Shown: positions 1 through 6,828, counted from the stretch's first letter. The stretch: 24,136 nt of DNA from a bacterium (GCA_024224995.1 JAAENB010000745.1:1-24136); one strand, 5' to 3'. The notes: a model not told the origin generated them from the letters alone. A program made the numbers and translations.

Positions 1-81
1 AAGGTTCTAAACCCAAAAGGGTACATGCGCCTTTCCAAAAACTCTTGCGCCCCCTCTGGGGGTTGGGGGGCCGACATAAAT

Positions 82-116
82 AGACCCCGGTATCACCGCA
101 GTTTCTTCCGTATTTT
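82..116 (+). repeat. Dispersed repeat copy 1 (partner at 21595-21629)
   Basis: AGACCCCGGTATC, then four variable bases, then CAGTTTCTTCCGTATTTT is found here. The same 35-nt unit occurs on the minus strand at 21595-21629, with the differences confined to the four middle bases. The two copies are 21.5 kb apart in opposite orientation. Both lie in non-coding DNA rich in other repeats. The function is unknown. Confidence 0.75.
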
Positions 117-183
117 GACCCCTTTTTGGGTAAATTATCATAATTGTGATTATTTTCTTGTCAATAAAATAATTTTATTTAAA

Positions 184-205
184 TATTGTATACATGTATA
201 CAATA
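184..205. promoter_or_regulatory. 22-bp perfect palindrome, operator-like
   Basis: The half-site TATTGTATACA is followed directly by its exact reverse complement, giving a 22-bp palindrome in AT-rich DNA. The core resembles the TTGTATACAA-type sites bound by some GntR-family regulators. That resemblance comes from general family knowledge and no GntR gene lies in the window. The site is about 160 nt upstream of the pseudouridine synthase gene. Confidence 0.45.
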
Positions 206-252
206 GTCAGTAATAATTATTGCGATAAAGTTACAAAAATACCGTGAGCGGG

Positions 253-338
253 CGCAGCTAACGCTGCGCCGGGATAGGGTGTGTGTGAGGGGGCACCCCT
301 CACACACACCCTATCCTTCGCGGCGCGTTAGCGCCGCA
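253..338. repeat. Long GC-rich hairpin element (copy A)
   Basis: A central perfect inverted repeat has 21-bp arms (272-292 and 296-316) and a GCA loop. It is flanked on the left by a small hairpin GCGCAGC-TAAC-GCTGCGC and on the right by GCGGCGC-GTTA-GCGCCGC, whose loops are complementary to each other. The general design matches the element at 3100-3172: GCGC-rich ends and a G-run/C-run centre. The central sequences differ. It lies just upstream of the start of the pseudouridine synthase gene and would probably be transcribed into its leader. Confidence 0.8.
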
Positions 339-367
339 GAAAGTTCTAAACTAACAAAAGAGGTTCT

Positions 368-1369
368 ATGGAAGCAAAACCGGGTGATATAGTTACATTG
401 ATGGTACCGGAGGAGTATTATCTTGAACGGGTCGATAAATTTTTAATCCATGCACTGGAGCTGGACCTTTCAAGGAGTTATATCCAGAAGCTGATTAAAA
501 ACGGGGATATTCTTGTTAATAATTCCGGCATAAAGCAGAACTATAAAGTCAAGACCGATGATGAAATAACTATTCGTATACCCGAGCCCGTGGAACTGGA
601 GCTTCTACCTGAGGATATCCCCCTTGATATCCTGTATGAAGACAGTTCAATTGCCGTAATTAACAAACAGCCCAACCTGGTAGTACACCCGGGGCCGGGG
701 AACTGGAGCAAAACCCTGGTTAACGCCCTCCTGTTCCATATAAAAGACCTTTCTTCCATTGGCGGGGTGATCCGTCCCGGTATTGTTCACCGTCTCGATA
801 AAGACACTTCCGGGCTTATGGTAATCGCGAAAAATGATACGGCTCATAAAAATCTTGTGGAACAATTCGCGAACAGGACAGTGAAGAAGCGGTATGCCGC
901 CCTGGTTCAGGGAAAACCAAAGGATGAGCACGCGGTTATTGACCAGCCCATTGGCAGGCATCATAAATACCGGCATAAAATGACAGTTACTCCCGAAGGA
1001 AAAGAAGCCGTTTCGGAAATCTTTTTAAAGAAGATCTGGAACCTGCGAACCGGTATGTTTTCCCTGCTTGATGTAAAGATCCATACCGGCCGGACCCACC
1101 AGGTCCGTGTTCACCTCTCATATATTGGAAACTCCATTGTTGGAGATCCTATTTATTCTAAAAGGTGGGCAAAATATAAAGTTCCCTACCTGCTGCTGGT
1201 GTCGAAATACCTGGGCTTTACCCACCCGGAAACCAAAAAAGAAATGGAATTCGAAGTTCCCCTGCCGGAGCATGTTACGGCGTTCGCTGAACGGCTCGAT
1301 AAAAGAGAAAAATCAGGGGCCGGGATCCCGGGAGCGGTTGAAGAGGAGTGGGGAGAGGATGAAGGGTAG
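368..1369 (+). CDS. RluA/RluD-family 23S rRNA pseudouridine synthase
   Basis: This 333-residue protein converts specific uridines in RNA, most likely 23S rRNA, to pseudouridine in the cytoplasm. Residues about 18-75 form an S4 RNA-binding domain. The catalytic domain carries HRLDKDTSG at 141-149, with the nucleophilic aspartate at 144, and further family signatures such as GRTHQVRVH and GDPIY. Length and domain order match RluD-type enzymes (S4 plus synthase), but the exact target uridines cannot be read from sequence, so no symbol is given. The ATG at 368 follows an AGAGG ribosome binding site. The last 25 residues are a low-complexity, Glu/Gly-rich tail outside the conserved fold. It ends facing the convergent lipoprotein gene. 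Confidence 0.93.
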   Translation: MEAKPGDIVTLMVPEEYYLERVDKFLIHALELDLSRSYIQKLIKNGDILVNNSGIKQNYKVKTDDEITIRIPEPVELELLPEDIPLDILYEDSSIAVINKQPNLVVHPGPGNWSKTLVNALLFHIKDLSSIGGVIRPGIVHRLDKDTSGLMVIAKNDTAHKNLVEQFANRTVKKRYAALVQGKPKDEHAVIDQPIGRHHKYRHKMTVTPEGKEAVSEIFLKKIWNLRTGMFSLLDVKIHTGRTHQVRVHLSYIGNSIVGDPIYSKRWAKYKVPYLLLVSKYLGFTHPETKKEMEFEVPLPEHVTAFAERLDKREKSGAGIPGAVEEEWGEDEG

Positions 1370-1370
1370 G

Positions 1371-1387
1371 GTGATCGGTGATCGGTC
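1371..1387. repeat. GATCGGT repeat, copy 1
   Basis: GGTGATCGGTGATCGGT is a tandem of a 7-8 nt unit just past the stop codon of the pseudouridine synthase gene. A related unit, ACCGATTACCGATTACCGAT followed by CACC, lies at 20038-20061 and reads the same motif on the opposite strand. Both sit directly next to gene ends. Confidence 0.55.
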
Positions 1388-1419
1388 AAGAGGGGAGATT
1401 TTATACACCGGTACCGGTT

Positions 1420-2925
1420 TTAGTCCCGGTACTCGTAGGCGCCTATTGTCCAGAGAGTTCTGGTTGTGCCGTCAAGGTCGTCACTAAATAAGCTCAGTGA
1501 GGTGTCGGCTGAGATAGCTGAAAGGTCCAGTCCCCCGTTGCGGATACTGGATGGGGGATTTTTCGTAGGGTCCAGGTGCCAGTCAGTGTCATCATTAACA
1601 AATAATCCGTTTAAATCTTCCGCAAGATTATTGCTTGCCGGGCTTGTTGCAGGTGATGTGGCGTTTAAATCCGTTATGTCATTCCTGTCTGTTGTTCCAT
1701 TATCAAAATAAAGCATATTAAAAGAGTTGAGCGCGATATTATTATTCAGGAAATAGCTGGGATTTGATGCGGCAGAAGCTTCATATACACCGTAACTACC
1801 TGGTATCTTATCGAAACTGAAAATAAGGTTGTTCTGTATTGACGCGGAGGAGCCACTTAAATGAATGCCGTGTTGTTTTCCCGAGGCTTTTCCGCTGCTT
1901 ATTGTATTGTTCAGTATTGCCACAGAACCATTGACCAGGATAAATATTCCATAACTGCTAGAGCCGTCTCCGCCGAAAATACAATTATTTCTTATGGTCA
2001 TTTGAGTGCCGTCTCCATTGTCAAAAAAGATCCCGTATGCTGAACTGGGGCTGGCCCCGCCGTCTATTCTATGATTTTTTTGGATAAGGGGATATGAATT
2101 GTCAATATGTATCCCAAAGGAATCCTGTGATGATGTTCCGCCATATATTTTATTATTCTCAATTATGGGACTGGCACCCGATTCCAGTTTAATTCCAACT
2201 GACAGAGTGCCGGAGATTTTCGCTCCCTTAATGTCAAAACCGTTTAAAATAGTTTTATCGTTCAGAGCTGTATTTCCCAATACTGGGGCGCCGGAAGACG
2301 GGGCAATTATTGAAGGAGTCGCGTCGAGATTCCTGCTGCCGAAATTGGATGAATAACTGCCGTATATGGGCACTTCATTTTTTAGTATGATATTTTCAGC
2401 ATAGGTACCACCGTTTACCAGTACCGCGGCTCCGGCTGGGGCAGAATCAAGCGCTTTAGTAATAGTCTGATAAGGATTTGTCTGGGTTCCAATCCCCGTT
2501 GAATCGCTGCCGCTTGCCTGGCTTACATAGAATGCAACCTGCAAAGATACTGTTAATGAAACAGACCCGGAAGAATTCTCACTTGATATTCCTGAGAGTT
2601 CCGCGCTGACCGCTGCGTTACCCGGAGCTGCCCCTGTTGCGGCGCCGGTATCATTGATCTTCGCAACAGACTTATTGTTTGATTTCCAGGCAACGGTTTC
2701 CGTGATATCTTTGGTAGTCTGATCCGCATATGTTCCTGTTGCGGTAAACTGCAGTTTTTCATTTACAACAATTGAAGCGCTGGGAGACGATATTGTTATT
2801 GAGATGAGAGCTTTCTGGGTCTTATCGTAAAGTTCATTCCTTTCACATCCTGAGAATATTAAAGCAAATAAGAAAAAGAATATAAACACATACCCGGTTC
2901 TTTTTAATTCTTTTCTAATATACAT
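1420..2925 (-). CDS. Lipoprotein with bacterial Ig-like domain and right-handed beta-helix
   Basis: The 501-residue product is a predicted exported lipoprotein. It has a Lys/Arg-rich start, a hydrophobic run and a lipobox ending LIFSGC, then a Big_2-type Ig-like domain (roughly residues 40-125, with the typical VAWKSNNKSVAKI pattern). A parallel beta-helix follows with repeated I-x-N-N-x-I turns (roughly 130-430), starting with a DUF1565-like segment (GIGTQTNPYQTITKAL). The C-terminus ends in the DLDG-RT-IGAYEY signature common in such surface proteins. I chose ATG 2925 rather than the upstream start at 2967 because GGAGA lies just ahead of it and the signal sequence begins there. A surface carbohydrate-binding, lyase-like or adhesive role is possible. 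No catalytic residues can be assigned. Confidence 0.85.
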   Translation of the reverse strand: MYIRKELKRTGYVFIFFFLFALIFSGCERNELYDKTQKALISITISSPSASIVVNEKLQFTATGTYADQTTKDITETVAWKSNNKSVAKINDTGAATGAAPGNAAVSAELSGISSENSSGSVSLTVSLQVAFYVSQASGSDSTGIGTQTNPYQTITKALDSAPAGAAVLVNGGTYAENIILKNEVPIYGSYSSNFGSRNLDATPSIIAPSSGAPVLGNTALNDKTILNGFDIKGAKISGTLSVGIKLESGASPIIENNKIYGGTSSQDSFGIHIDNSYPLIQKNHRIDGGASPSSAYGIFFDNGDGTQMTIRNNCIFGGDGSSSYGIFILVNGSVAILNNTISSGKASGKQHGIHLSGSSASIQNNLIFSFDKIPGSYGVYEASAASNPSYFLNNNIALNSFNMLYFDNGTTDRNDITDLNATSPATSPASNNLAEDLNGLFVNDDTDWHLDPTKNPPSSIRNGGLDLSAISADTSLSLFSDDLDGTTRTLWTIGAYEYRD

Positions 2926-3312
2926 TTTGTCTCCATTTTGGGTCAAATATTGGTGTAAAAGAAACACGCAAGATTAAATATACTGATATTTTATAGAAAA
3001 ATCAATAGAATTGAGAAAAAATATCTAAAAAAGATGTAAGAAAATGGGGAAATGTCGGAAATTTCACCTGTTTTCTATGAATATAGGCATGGTGCGGCGC
3101 TTCCGCTGCGCTAAGAGAGGGGGGTAAAGGGGGCGGAGCCCCCTTTACCCCCCTCTCTTAGCGCAGCGGAAGCTGCGCCTCTTTACAAAAAAAACGCCCA
3201 TAATAAAATTATTCTTGTAGAATAATTCATATTTTTGTTTAAAGTTACTATGCAATGGGAAATAAATTAAATTTTCTATTCAAAGTTTAAATTTTGTATA
3301 CAGGGGATTGTT
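2926..3312. other. Intergenic region with long hairpin
   Basis: This divergent spacer sits between the lipoprotein gene (minus) and the DUF2892 gene (plus). It is AT-rich except for the GC-rich perfect hairpin at 3100-3172. I see no open frame with coding character. The last 60 nt before 3313 are AT-rich and probably hold the promoter of the next gene, but no clear -35/-10 pair stands out. Confidence 0.6.
3100..3172. repeat. Long perfect hairpin element (copy B), 35-bp arms
   Basis: The arms at 3100-3134 and 3138-3172 are exact reverse complements over 35 bp around a GGA loop. The outer part reads CTTCCGCTGCGCTAAG and the inner part has G-runs against C-runs. The GCTGCGC/GCGCAGC ends resemble those of the element at 253-338. 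There is no T-tract beside it, so it is not a canonical terminator. It may be a mobile miniature inverted-repeat element or a structural RNA/DNA hairpin. Confidence 0.85.
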
Positions 3313-3567
3313 ATGGATAAAAACGTAGGCAATACTGATGCATTTATCAGGTTTATGTTAGGACTTACTTTTTTAATTAATCTCATCATTCTTGAGCCGG
3401 GAGTTATTGGCGGAATTGTTCTCTGGACTCTCAGCCTCATATTCTTTTTTACTGCTTTCCTTAGAAGCTGTCCTATTTTATCGGCATTTGGTTTTTGTAC
3501 GGCAGATGGAGACTGCGAGTGCGACAGCTGCAAAGCAAAGAGCGAAGACGGCGCTCAGGAAGCATAA
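3313..3567 (+). CDS. DUF2892 (YgaP-type) small inner-membrane protein
   Basis: This 84-residue protein starts with the DUF2892 pattern (D-x-NVGN-D-x-IR). Two transmembrane segments follow (about 18-36 and 38-56), then a short tail containing FCTADGDCECDSCKAK. DUF2892 proteins are small integral membrane proteins, and some are fused to or encoded beside rhodanese domains. Their function is poorly known. The four-cysteine tail (the cysteines of FCTADGDCECDSCK) is unusual and could bind a metal, which is inference. The ATG at 3313 follows a GGGG-type ribosome binding site. A terminator lies downstream, so it is probably a single-gene unit. Confidence 0.8.
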   Translation: MDKNVGNTDAFIRFMLGLTFLINLIILEPGVIGGIVLWTLSLIFFFTAFLRSCPILSAFGFCTADGDCECDSCKAKSEDGAQEA

Positions 3568-3625
3568 TTTTTATTATAGAAAAGGACCGCAAGCTGTTCA
3601 CAGCGGACCAGTATATTTCAGAAAA

Positions 3626-3652
3626 GGCGAGGTAAATACCTCGTCTTTTTTT
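3626..3652 (+). terminator. Rho-independent terminator
   Basis: GGCGAGGT-AAAT-ACCTCGTC forms an 8-bp stem (one G-T pair) with a tetraloop, followed directly by seven T. It ends the DUF2892 transcript. The next start codon (3660) lies only 8 nt after the T-run, so expression of the next gene would need readthrough or an internal promoter. Confidence 0.85.
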
Positions 3653-3659
3653 ATTGAGT

Positions 3660-4058
3660 ATGATATTGACATTCCCCCCGTCCGATATCCGGAATAAAGC
3701 GCATTTCAGGCAAATTGTTGATGAAACCTTTCGTGAGTTTCTTGGAGAGTCATTTGACCATGATGTAACGGTGAATCTAAAAGGGAGCGACAGGGTGATA
3801 AAATTTACTGCCGACGGTTATAATAAAAAAATGAAGATCGCTTATGAAGGAACAAAGTGGATTATTCCCGGAGATAAAAATAATAACCTGACAAACCCTG
3901 AATATCAATGGATAAGCCGGCAGGACAGGCGCTTTTACGAGTGGTATAAGATCGGGGATACATACCTGCTGCTCCTTGAGGGATATAACAGCTGGACCCT
4001 TCGGGGCAATGTCCGCAGATTCATCCGCAGATTGGGTTTGCAGCGGAAAAATAAATAA
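3660..4058 (+). CDS. Uncharacterised 132-residue protein upstream of radical SAM gene
   Basis: I do not recognise this family. The product is soluble, with no signal or membrane segment, and rich in aromatic and basic residues. It has a Trp/Tyr-rich middle (EYQWISRQDRRFYEWYKIG) and a basic C-terminus (RRFIRRLGLQRKNK). The ATG at 3660 is preferred to a TTG two codons upstream. Neither has a good ribosome binding site, and the start lies directly after a terminator T-run. It stops 11 nt before the radical SAM/SPASM gene, so the two are very likely co-transcribed. It could be a partner or substrate of that enzyme, but the Cys content is not that of a typical thioether precursor. A shadow reading is unlikely given the tight packing. 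Confidence 0.6.
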   Translation: MILTFPPSDIRNKAHFRQIVDETFREFLGESFDHDVTVNLKGSDRVIKFTADGYNKKMKIAYEGTKWIIPGDKNNNLTNPEYQWISRQDRRFYEWYKIGDTYLLLLEGYNSWTLRGNVRRFIRRLGLQRKNK

Positions 4059-4069
4059 CTGTTATTGCA

Positions 4070-5158
4070 ATGAATATTGTACTAAGCCTTACGGATTTCT
4101 GCAATCTCCGGTGCGACTACTGCTATTACCGCCATAATCATGCTCAAAAAGATTCCACAAAAGAGATTATCGCTGCTGCAATAGACTTCTTCCGGGAACT
4201 CTCCCAAAAGAGGGGGCAGGACTATTTAAATATTACGTTCTTTGGCGGCGAGCCCCTGCTAAAACCGGATCTTATTCATTATGCCATAGATTACTGCGAG
4301 TCATATACCCTTCAGGACGAATATCAAAATTTTAATTTTAACTTTGCCATTAATACCAATGGGACACTTTTTACAAAGGAACTCCTTGATTATTTTGATG
4401 AAAAATCAGTTAGCATATTCCTGTCCCTGGACGGGCCGGAACAAGCCCATGACGCAGCGCGAAAATGCGCGAATAGAGAAGGATCGTTTGGATTGATAGC
4501 TCCCTGGCTGGAGAGGCTTGCCAAAATGAACGCCAGTCTGCAAAAGGCCATACTGCCGGAAACAGTGGAGAGTATTGCAAATTCGGTAAAATTTTTTCTG
4601 GCAGAAGGATTTACTTCTATTGTACTTACCCCGGACTATAGCGCGCCCTGGACCATGGAGAAATTTGAGCTCCTGGAAAAAGAATACCGGAAGCTGGCAA
4701 AACTGTACCGGAAACAATGGAACCGGGGGAACTATATTTATATCAACCTCCTGGAAGATAAAATAAAGCTCCATGTAACAGGGGAATCTATTCGAGAAAC
4801 AAGCTGTAATATTGGAAAAGAGAACTTCGCGGTTTCGGCGCAGGGGGATATTTTTCCCTGCGTCCGGTTCGTGAATAATGATAAAGAGAATCCCTGTTTA
4901 ATGGGCCATGTAAAAGAGGGTTTTTATGAAAAACCGCTCAGGCAGATAGAAGAATATCATACAAAGGAGAAACCGCAGTGCAGTGACTGCACTATTCGGG
5001 AAAGATGTATGGGAAACTGCTGCGGGTGTGTTGCCTGGTCAACAACGGGGGCTCTTTACGGGGTTAGCCCCTTTGTATGCGAGCACGAAAGAATGGCAGC
5101 CCGCATTGCCGATGAAACAGGGGTAACTTTCAGTAAGCGTATCAACAGGAAAAGATAA
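4070..5158 (+). CDS. Radical SAM/SPASM-domain protein
   Basis: This 362-residue iron-sulfur enzyme cleaves S-adenosylmethionine to start radical chemistry. The N-terminal CNLRCDYC (cysteines 11, 15, 18) binds the catalytic 4Fe-4S cluster, and FFGGEPLL is the usual GGEP motif for SAM. The C-terminal part (about 265-340) has the SPASM cysteine pattern: CNIG, FPCVR, CSDCTIRERC, GNCCGC and FVCEH, expected to hold auxiliary clusters. SPASM enzymes modify peptides or proteins, as in sulfatase maturation or ribosomally made peptide natural products. The target here is unknown and no sulfatase lies in the window. The gene follows the 132-residue unknown protein by 11 nt. Family assignment is firm and the substrate is open. 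Confidence 0.9.
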   Translation: MNIVLSLTDFCNLRCDYCYYRHNHAQKDSTKEIIAAAIDFFRELSQKRGQDYLNITFFGGEPLLKPDLIHYAIDYCESYTLQDEYQNFNFNFAINTNGTLFTKELLDYFDEKSVSIFLSLDGPEQAHDAARKCANREGSFGLIAPWLERLAKMNASLQKAILPETVESIANSVKFFLAEGFTSIVLTPDYSAPWTMEKFELLEKEYRKLAKLYRKQWNRGNYIYINLLEDKIKLHVTGESIRETSCNIGKENFAVSAQGDIFPCVRFVNNDKENPCLMGHVKEGFYEKPLRQIEEYHTKEKPQCSDCTIRERCMGNCCGCVAWSTTGALYGVSPFVCEHERMAARIADETGVTFSKRINRKR

Positions 5159-5174
5159 TTCATCGGCTGCGTCC

Positions 5175-5219
5175 GGGAAATGAGTACCAGCTCTTCCGAA
5201 GAGCTCGTACTCATTTCCC
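5175..5219. terminator. Strong two-part hairpin between convergent genes
   Basis: The outer arms GGGAAATGAGTAC and GTACTCATTTCCC are perfect complements over 13 bp. Inside them AGCTCTT-CCG-AAGAGCT forms a second stem separated by a single C-C mismatch. It lies 17 nt after the radical SAM stop codon, and the convergent gene ends 30 nt further on. It probably serves as a terminator or transcript-end hairpin in both directions, although the nearest T-run (5240-5247) is detached from the stem. Confidence 0.55.
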
Positions 5220-5248
5220 TGATAGCAGTTTGGTGAATAATTTTTTTG

Positions 5249-5584
5249 CTACGGCAGGATCATAGCCATAACGACATCGTACACCACTTCCGCGGATTGT
5301 GACTCTTCAATGGGGATGTTGTTTTCTATAAGGAACAGCTTGATCCGCTCTTTTACCGGAAGTTTAGACGCTTCGGTTTTGGTAAGCTCAGTGGTTTTAA
5401 ACATTTTAACCAGTTCGTCCTGCTTTTTATCGGCGAGGTTAATAAAAGCTTCTTTTAATTTATCGAATTGTTCTTCGTTGATCCCGTTTTTCTCGTAAAT
5501 TTCACCGTATTTACTTCTTTCGGCAATTTTTCTAATACTCACAGGCTGCCGGGGAGTCCCCATCTGTATTTTACTAACGGTCAT
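5249..5584 (-). CDS. Uncharacterised small helical protein
   Basis: I do not recognise this 111-residue soluble protein. It has a short N-terminal stretch (TVSKIQMGTPRQPVSIRKIAE) followed by charged, probably helical sequence with many Lys and Glu and a hydrophobic end (VVYDVVMAMILP). There is no cysteine, signal sequence or membrane segment. The ATG at 5584 has a strong AGGAGAT ribosome binding site 7 nt upstream. A promoter and a small palindrome lie in the 68-nt gap before the kinase gene, so it can be expressed on its own. Confidence 0.7.
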   Translation of the reverse strand: MTVSKIQMGTPRQPVSIRKIAERSKYGEIYEKNGINEEQFDKLKEAFINLADKKQDELVKMFKTTELTKTEASKLPVKERIKLFLIENNIPIEESQSAEVVYDVVMAMILP

Positions 5585-5607
5585 AGGTATATCTCCTTTG
5601 ATTAAAA

Positions 5608-5651
5608 TATGTATTATACATATAGTATAATAAAATTCGGCAATTTTTCAA
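5608..5651 (-). promoter_or_regulatory. Promoter and small palindrome for the 111-residue gene
   Basis: Read on the minus strand, TTGAAA (5651-5646) is followed after 16 nt by TATACT (5629-5624), a good sigma-70-type pair. Just downstream, TATGTA-TTA-TACATA (5608-5622) is an inverted repeat placed where a regulator could act. The ribosome binding site of the gene follows at about 5597-5591. Confidence 0.45.
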
Positions 5652-5652
5652 T

Positions 5653-6717
5653 TCATTTTTTCTCTTCTTCCCAATCCCAGAAAAAATCTTTATTCGATAA
5701 CTCTTCCTCTTCTTCCTCATCGGGTTTTTGTATCGCTTCGGGAAGGTCTTTGTTGGTATTATAAAAGAAATCCAGTTGATCTACAAGATCCGAGGTTTCG
5801 TCTTCCCAGTAGCTCACTGTTCCAAAATGGGGAAAAGCCGCAGGAAAAGCCGGATCATCCCAGCGTTTTGCAATCCATGCGGCATAGCGAATAAACCGGA
5901 GCGCTCGGAGCGGTTCAATAAGGCGGAGCCAGGAGCTGTCAAAATCCCTGAACTGGCGGTAGGCGTTGAGAAATACATTCCGCTGCCGCAGACCTTCCTG
6001 GTCCCGTGCCGGAACCAGCATCCACACATCCTGCACAGCCGGACCCGAGAGAAAATCGTCAAAATCGAGGAAAAACCAGCCGTCATTTCCATATAAAAGG
6101 TTTCCCAGGTGGCAGTCTCCGTGGATACGATGAAAAGGGACATCTTGACGTAATGTTTCATAAATATCCACAATTTCTTTTACGGAATTGCTGAACCTGT
6201 CAAAACAATGTGGAGGGAGAAAATTATTCTCTTCAAGAAAGCGGAGCGGTTCCAGGCCGTAGCTTTCTCCCGTAAGCTCAATACGGCAGCCTGTTTTTTT
6301 AACTGCCCCCATATTATGGATTCGCGCCAGCAACCTGCCCAGGCTTTCCAGGTTTTCATCGCTTAGCTCATCAGAGGATCGTCCACCGGTACGGGGCCAG
6401 ATGGCAAAATAAAGCCCTTCGGTTTCGTGAAGGGTTTTTCCGTCGGCGAAATGAAGGGGAGCGCAAACCGGGATCTCATCGGCTTGCAATTCAAGGAGAA
6501 AGTCGTGTTCTTCCTGGATCTGGTCCCCGGTCCATCTGCCGGGGCGGTAAAACTTGGTTACAATGTGTGAATCGTCATGGAGTTTGAGGTCAAAAACCCT
6601 GTTTTCGTAGCTGTTCAGGACCATACAGTGTCCCGTAGGCTCAAAACCGCTTTTTTCAATTGCCTGTAAAATTACGTCAGGGGTGAGATGAAAGAAAAAA
6701 TTATCCCTTTTATTCAT
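5653..6717 (-). CDS. srkA: SrkA/YihE-type stress response serine/threonine kinase
   Basis: This 354-residue product closely follows the SrkA (YihE/RdoA) plan: LNSYENRVFDL near the start, VTKFYRPGRWT-DQI-EEH with the probable ATP-binding Lys at 55, HGDCHLGN at 199-206 (catalytic Asp 201), LDFDD at 217-221, then GPAVQDVWML and EPLRALRFIRYAAW. Family knowledge: SrkA is a cytosolic eukaryotic-like kinase of the APH fold that protects cells from stress-linked death. I start at ATG 6717, because the longer frame begins with a TTG at 6759 that lacks a ribosome binding site and adds 14 unconserved residues. The C-terminus has an acidic tail (EEEEEEL, WDWEEEKK) not typical of the enterobacterial protein. 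Confidence in family is high. Confidence 0.93.
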   Translation of the reverse strand: MNKRDNFFFHLTPDVILQAIEKSGFEPTGHCMVLNSYENRVFDLKLHDDSHIVTKFYRPGRWTGDQIQEEHDFLLELQADEIPVCAPLHFADGKTLHETEGLYFAIWPRTGGRSSDELSDENLESLGRLLARIHNMGAVKKTGCRIELTGESYGLEPLRFLEENNFLPPHCFDRFSNSVKEIVDIYETLRQDVPFHRIHGDCHLGNLLYGNDGWFFLDFDDFLSGPAVQDVWMLVPARDQEGLRQRNVFLNAYRQFRDFDSSWLRLIEPLRALRFIRYAAWIAKRWDDPAFPAAFPHFGTVSYWEDETSDLVDQLDFFYNTNKDLPEAIQKPDEEEEEELSNKDFFWDWEEEKK

Positions 6718-6798
6718 GATAAAAAACCTTTTTTTTCCGTGTATTGTTATTGTATTCAATAATTGAAGAGCTGGGGTGTCAAGTATAAAAGAAATGCC

Positions 6799-6812
6799 TG
6801 AATTTCAGGCGA
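6799..6812 (+). repeat. 14-bp direct repeat, left copy
   Basis: TGAATTTCAGGCGA here is repeated exactly at 7835-7848. The two copies bracket the AT-rich TPR and ASCH gene pair, about 1.04 kb from copy to copy. The left copy is also part of a small hairpin (GCCTGAATTTCAGGC). Confidence 0.7.
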
Positions 6813-6814
6813 TA

Positions 6815-6828
6815 ACTATGTTGACACA
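6815..6828 (+). repeat. 14-nt repeat shared with 11192-11205
   Basis: ACTATGTTGACACA occurs here, across the end of the ASCH gene, and again at 11192-11205 in the spacer after the DUF1566 gene. It may be a remnant of a dispersed element end. It contains TTGACA but no matching -10 box at a proper distance. Confidence 0.5.

Larger units (their letters stand above)
1..367. other. Repeat-rich non-coding leader region
   Basis: I see no convincing gene here. The short open frame over 25-213 is not supported: part of it is a dispersed repeat (82-116) that recurs at 21595-21629. The segment 120-240 is AT-rich and holds a 22-bp palindrome (184-205). It is followed by a GC-rich hairpin element (253-338) that ends about 20 nt before the ribosome binding site of the first gene. 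The words GGTTCTA or AGTTCTA recur at about 3-9, 342-348 and 362-367. Their meaning is unknown. Confidence 0.6.

Noticed and set aside
25..213. Open frame on the plus strand at the window start
   Set aside because: It overlaps a dispersed non-coding repeat and a palindrome and has no ribosome binding site. The protein similarity to a frame near 21.6 kb comes from the repeated DNA itself.
1107..1487. Plus-strand frame overlapping the end of the pseudouridine synthase gene
   Set aside because: It is a shadow of the real gene in another frame, with biased composition and no ribosome binding site.
6821..6826. TTGACA as a promoter -35 box after the kinase gene
   Set aside because: No -10 box lies 16-19 nt away in either reading that would serve a gene, and the word belongs to a repeat also found at 11192-11205.
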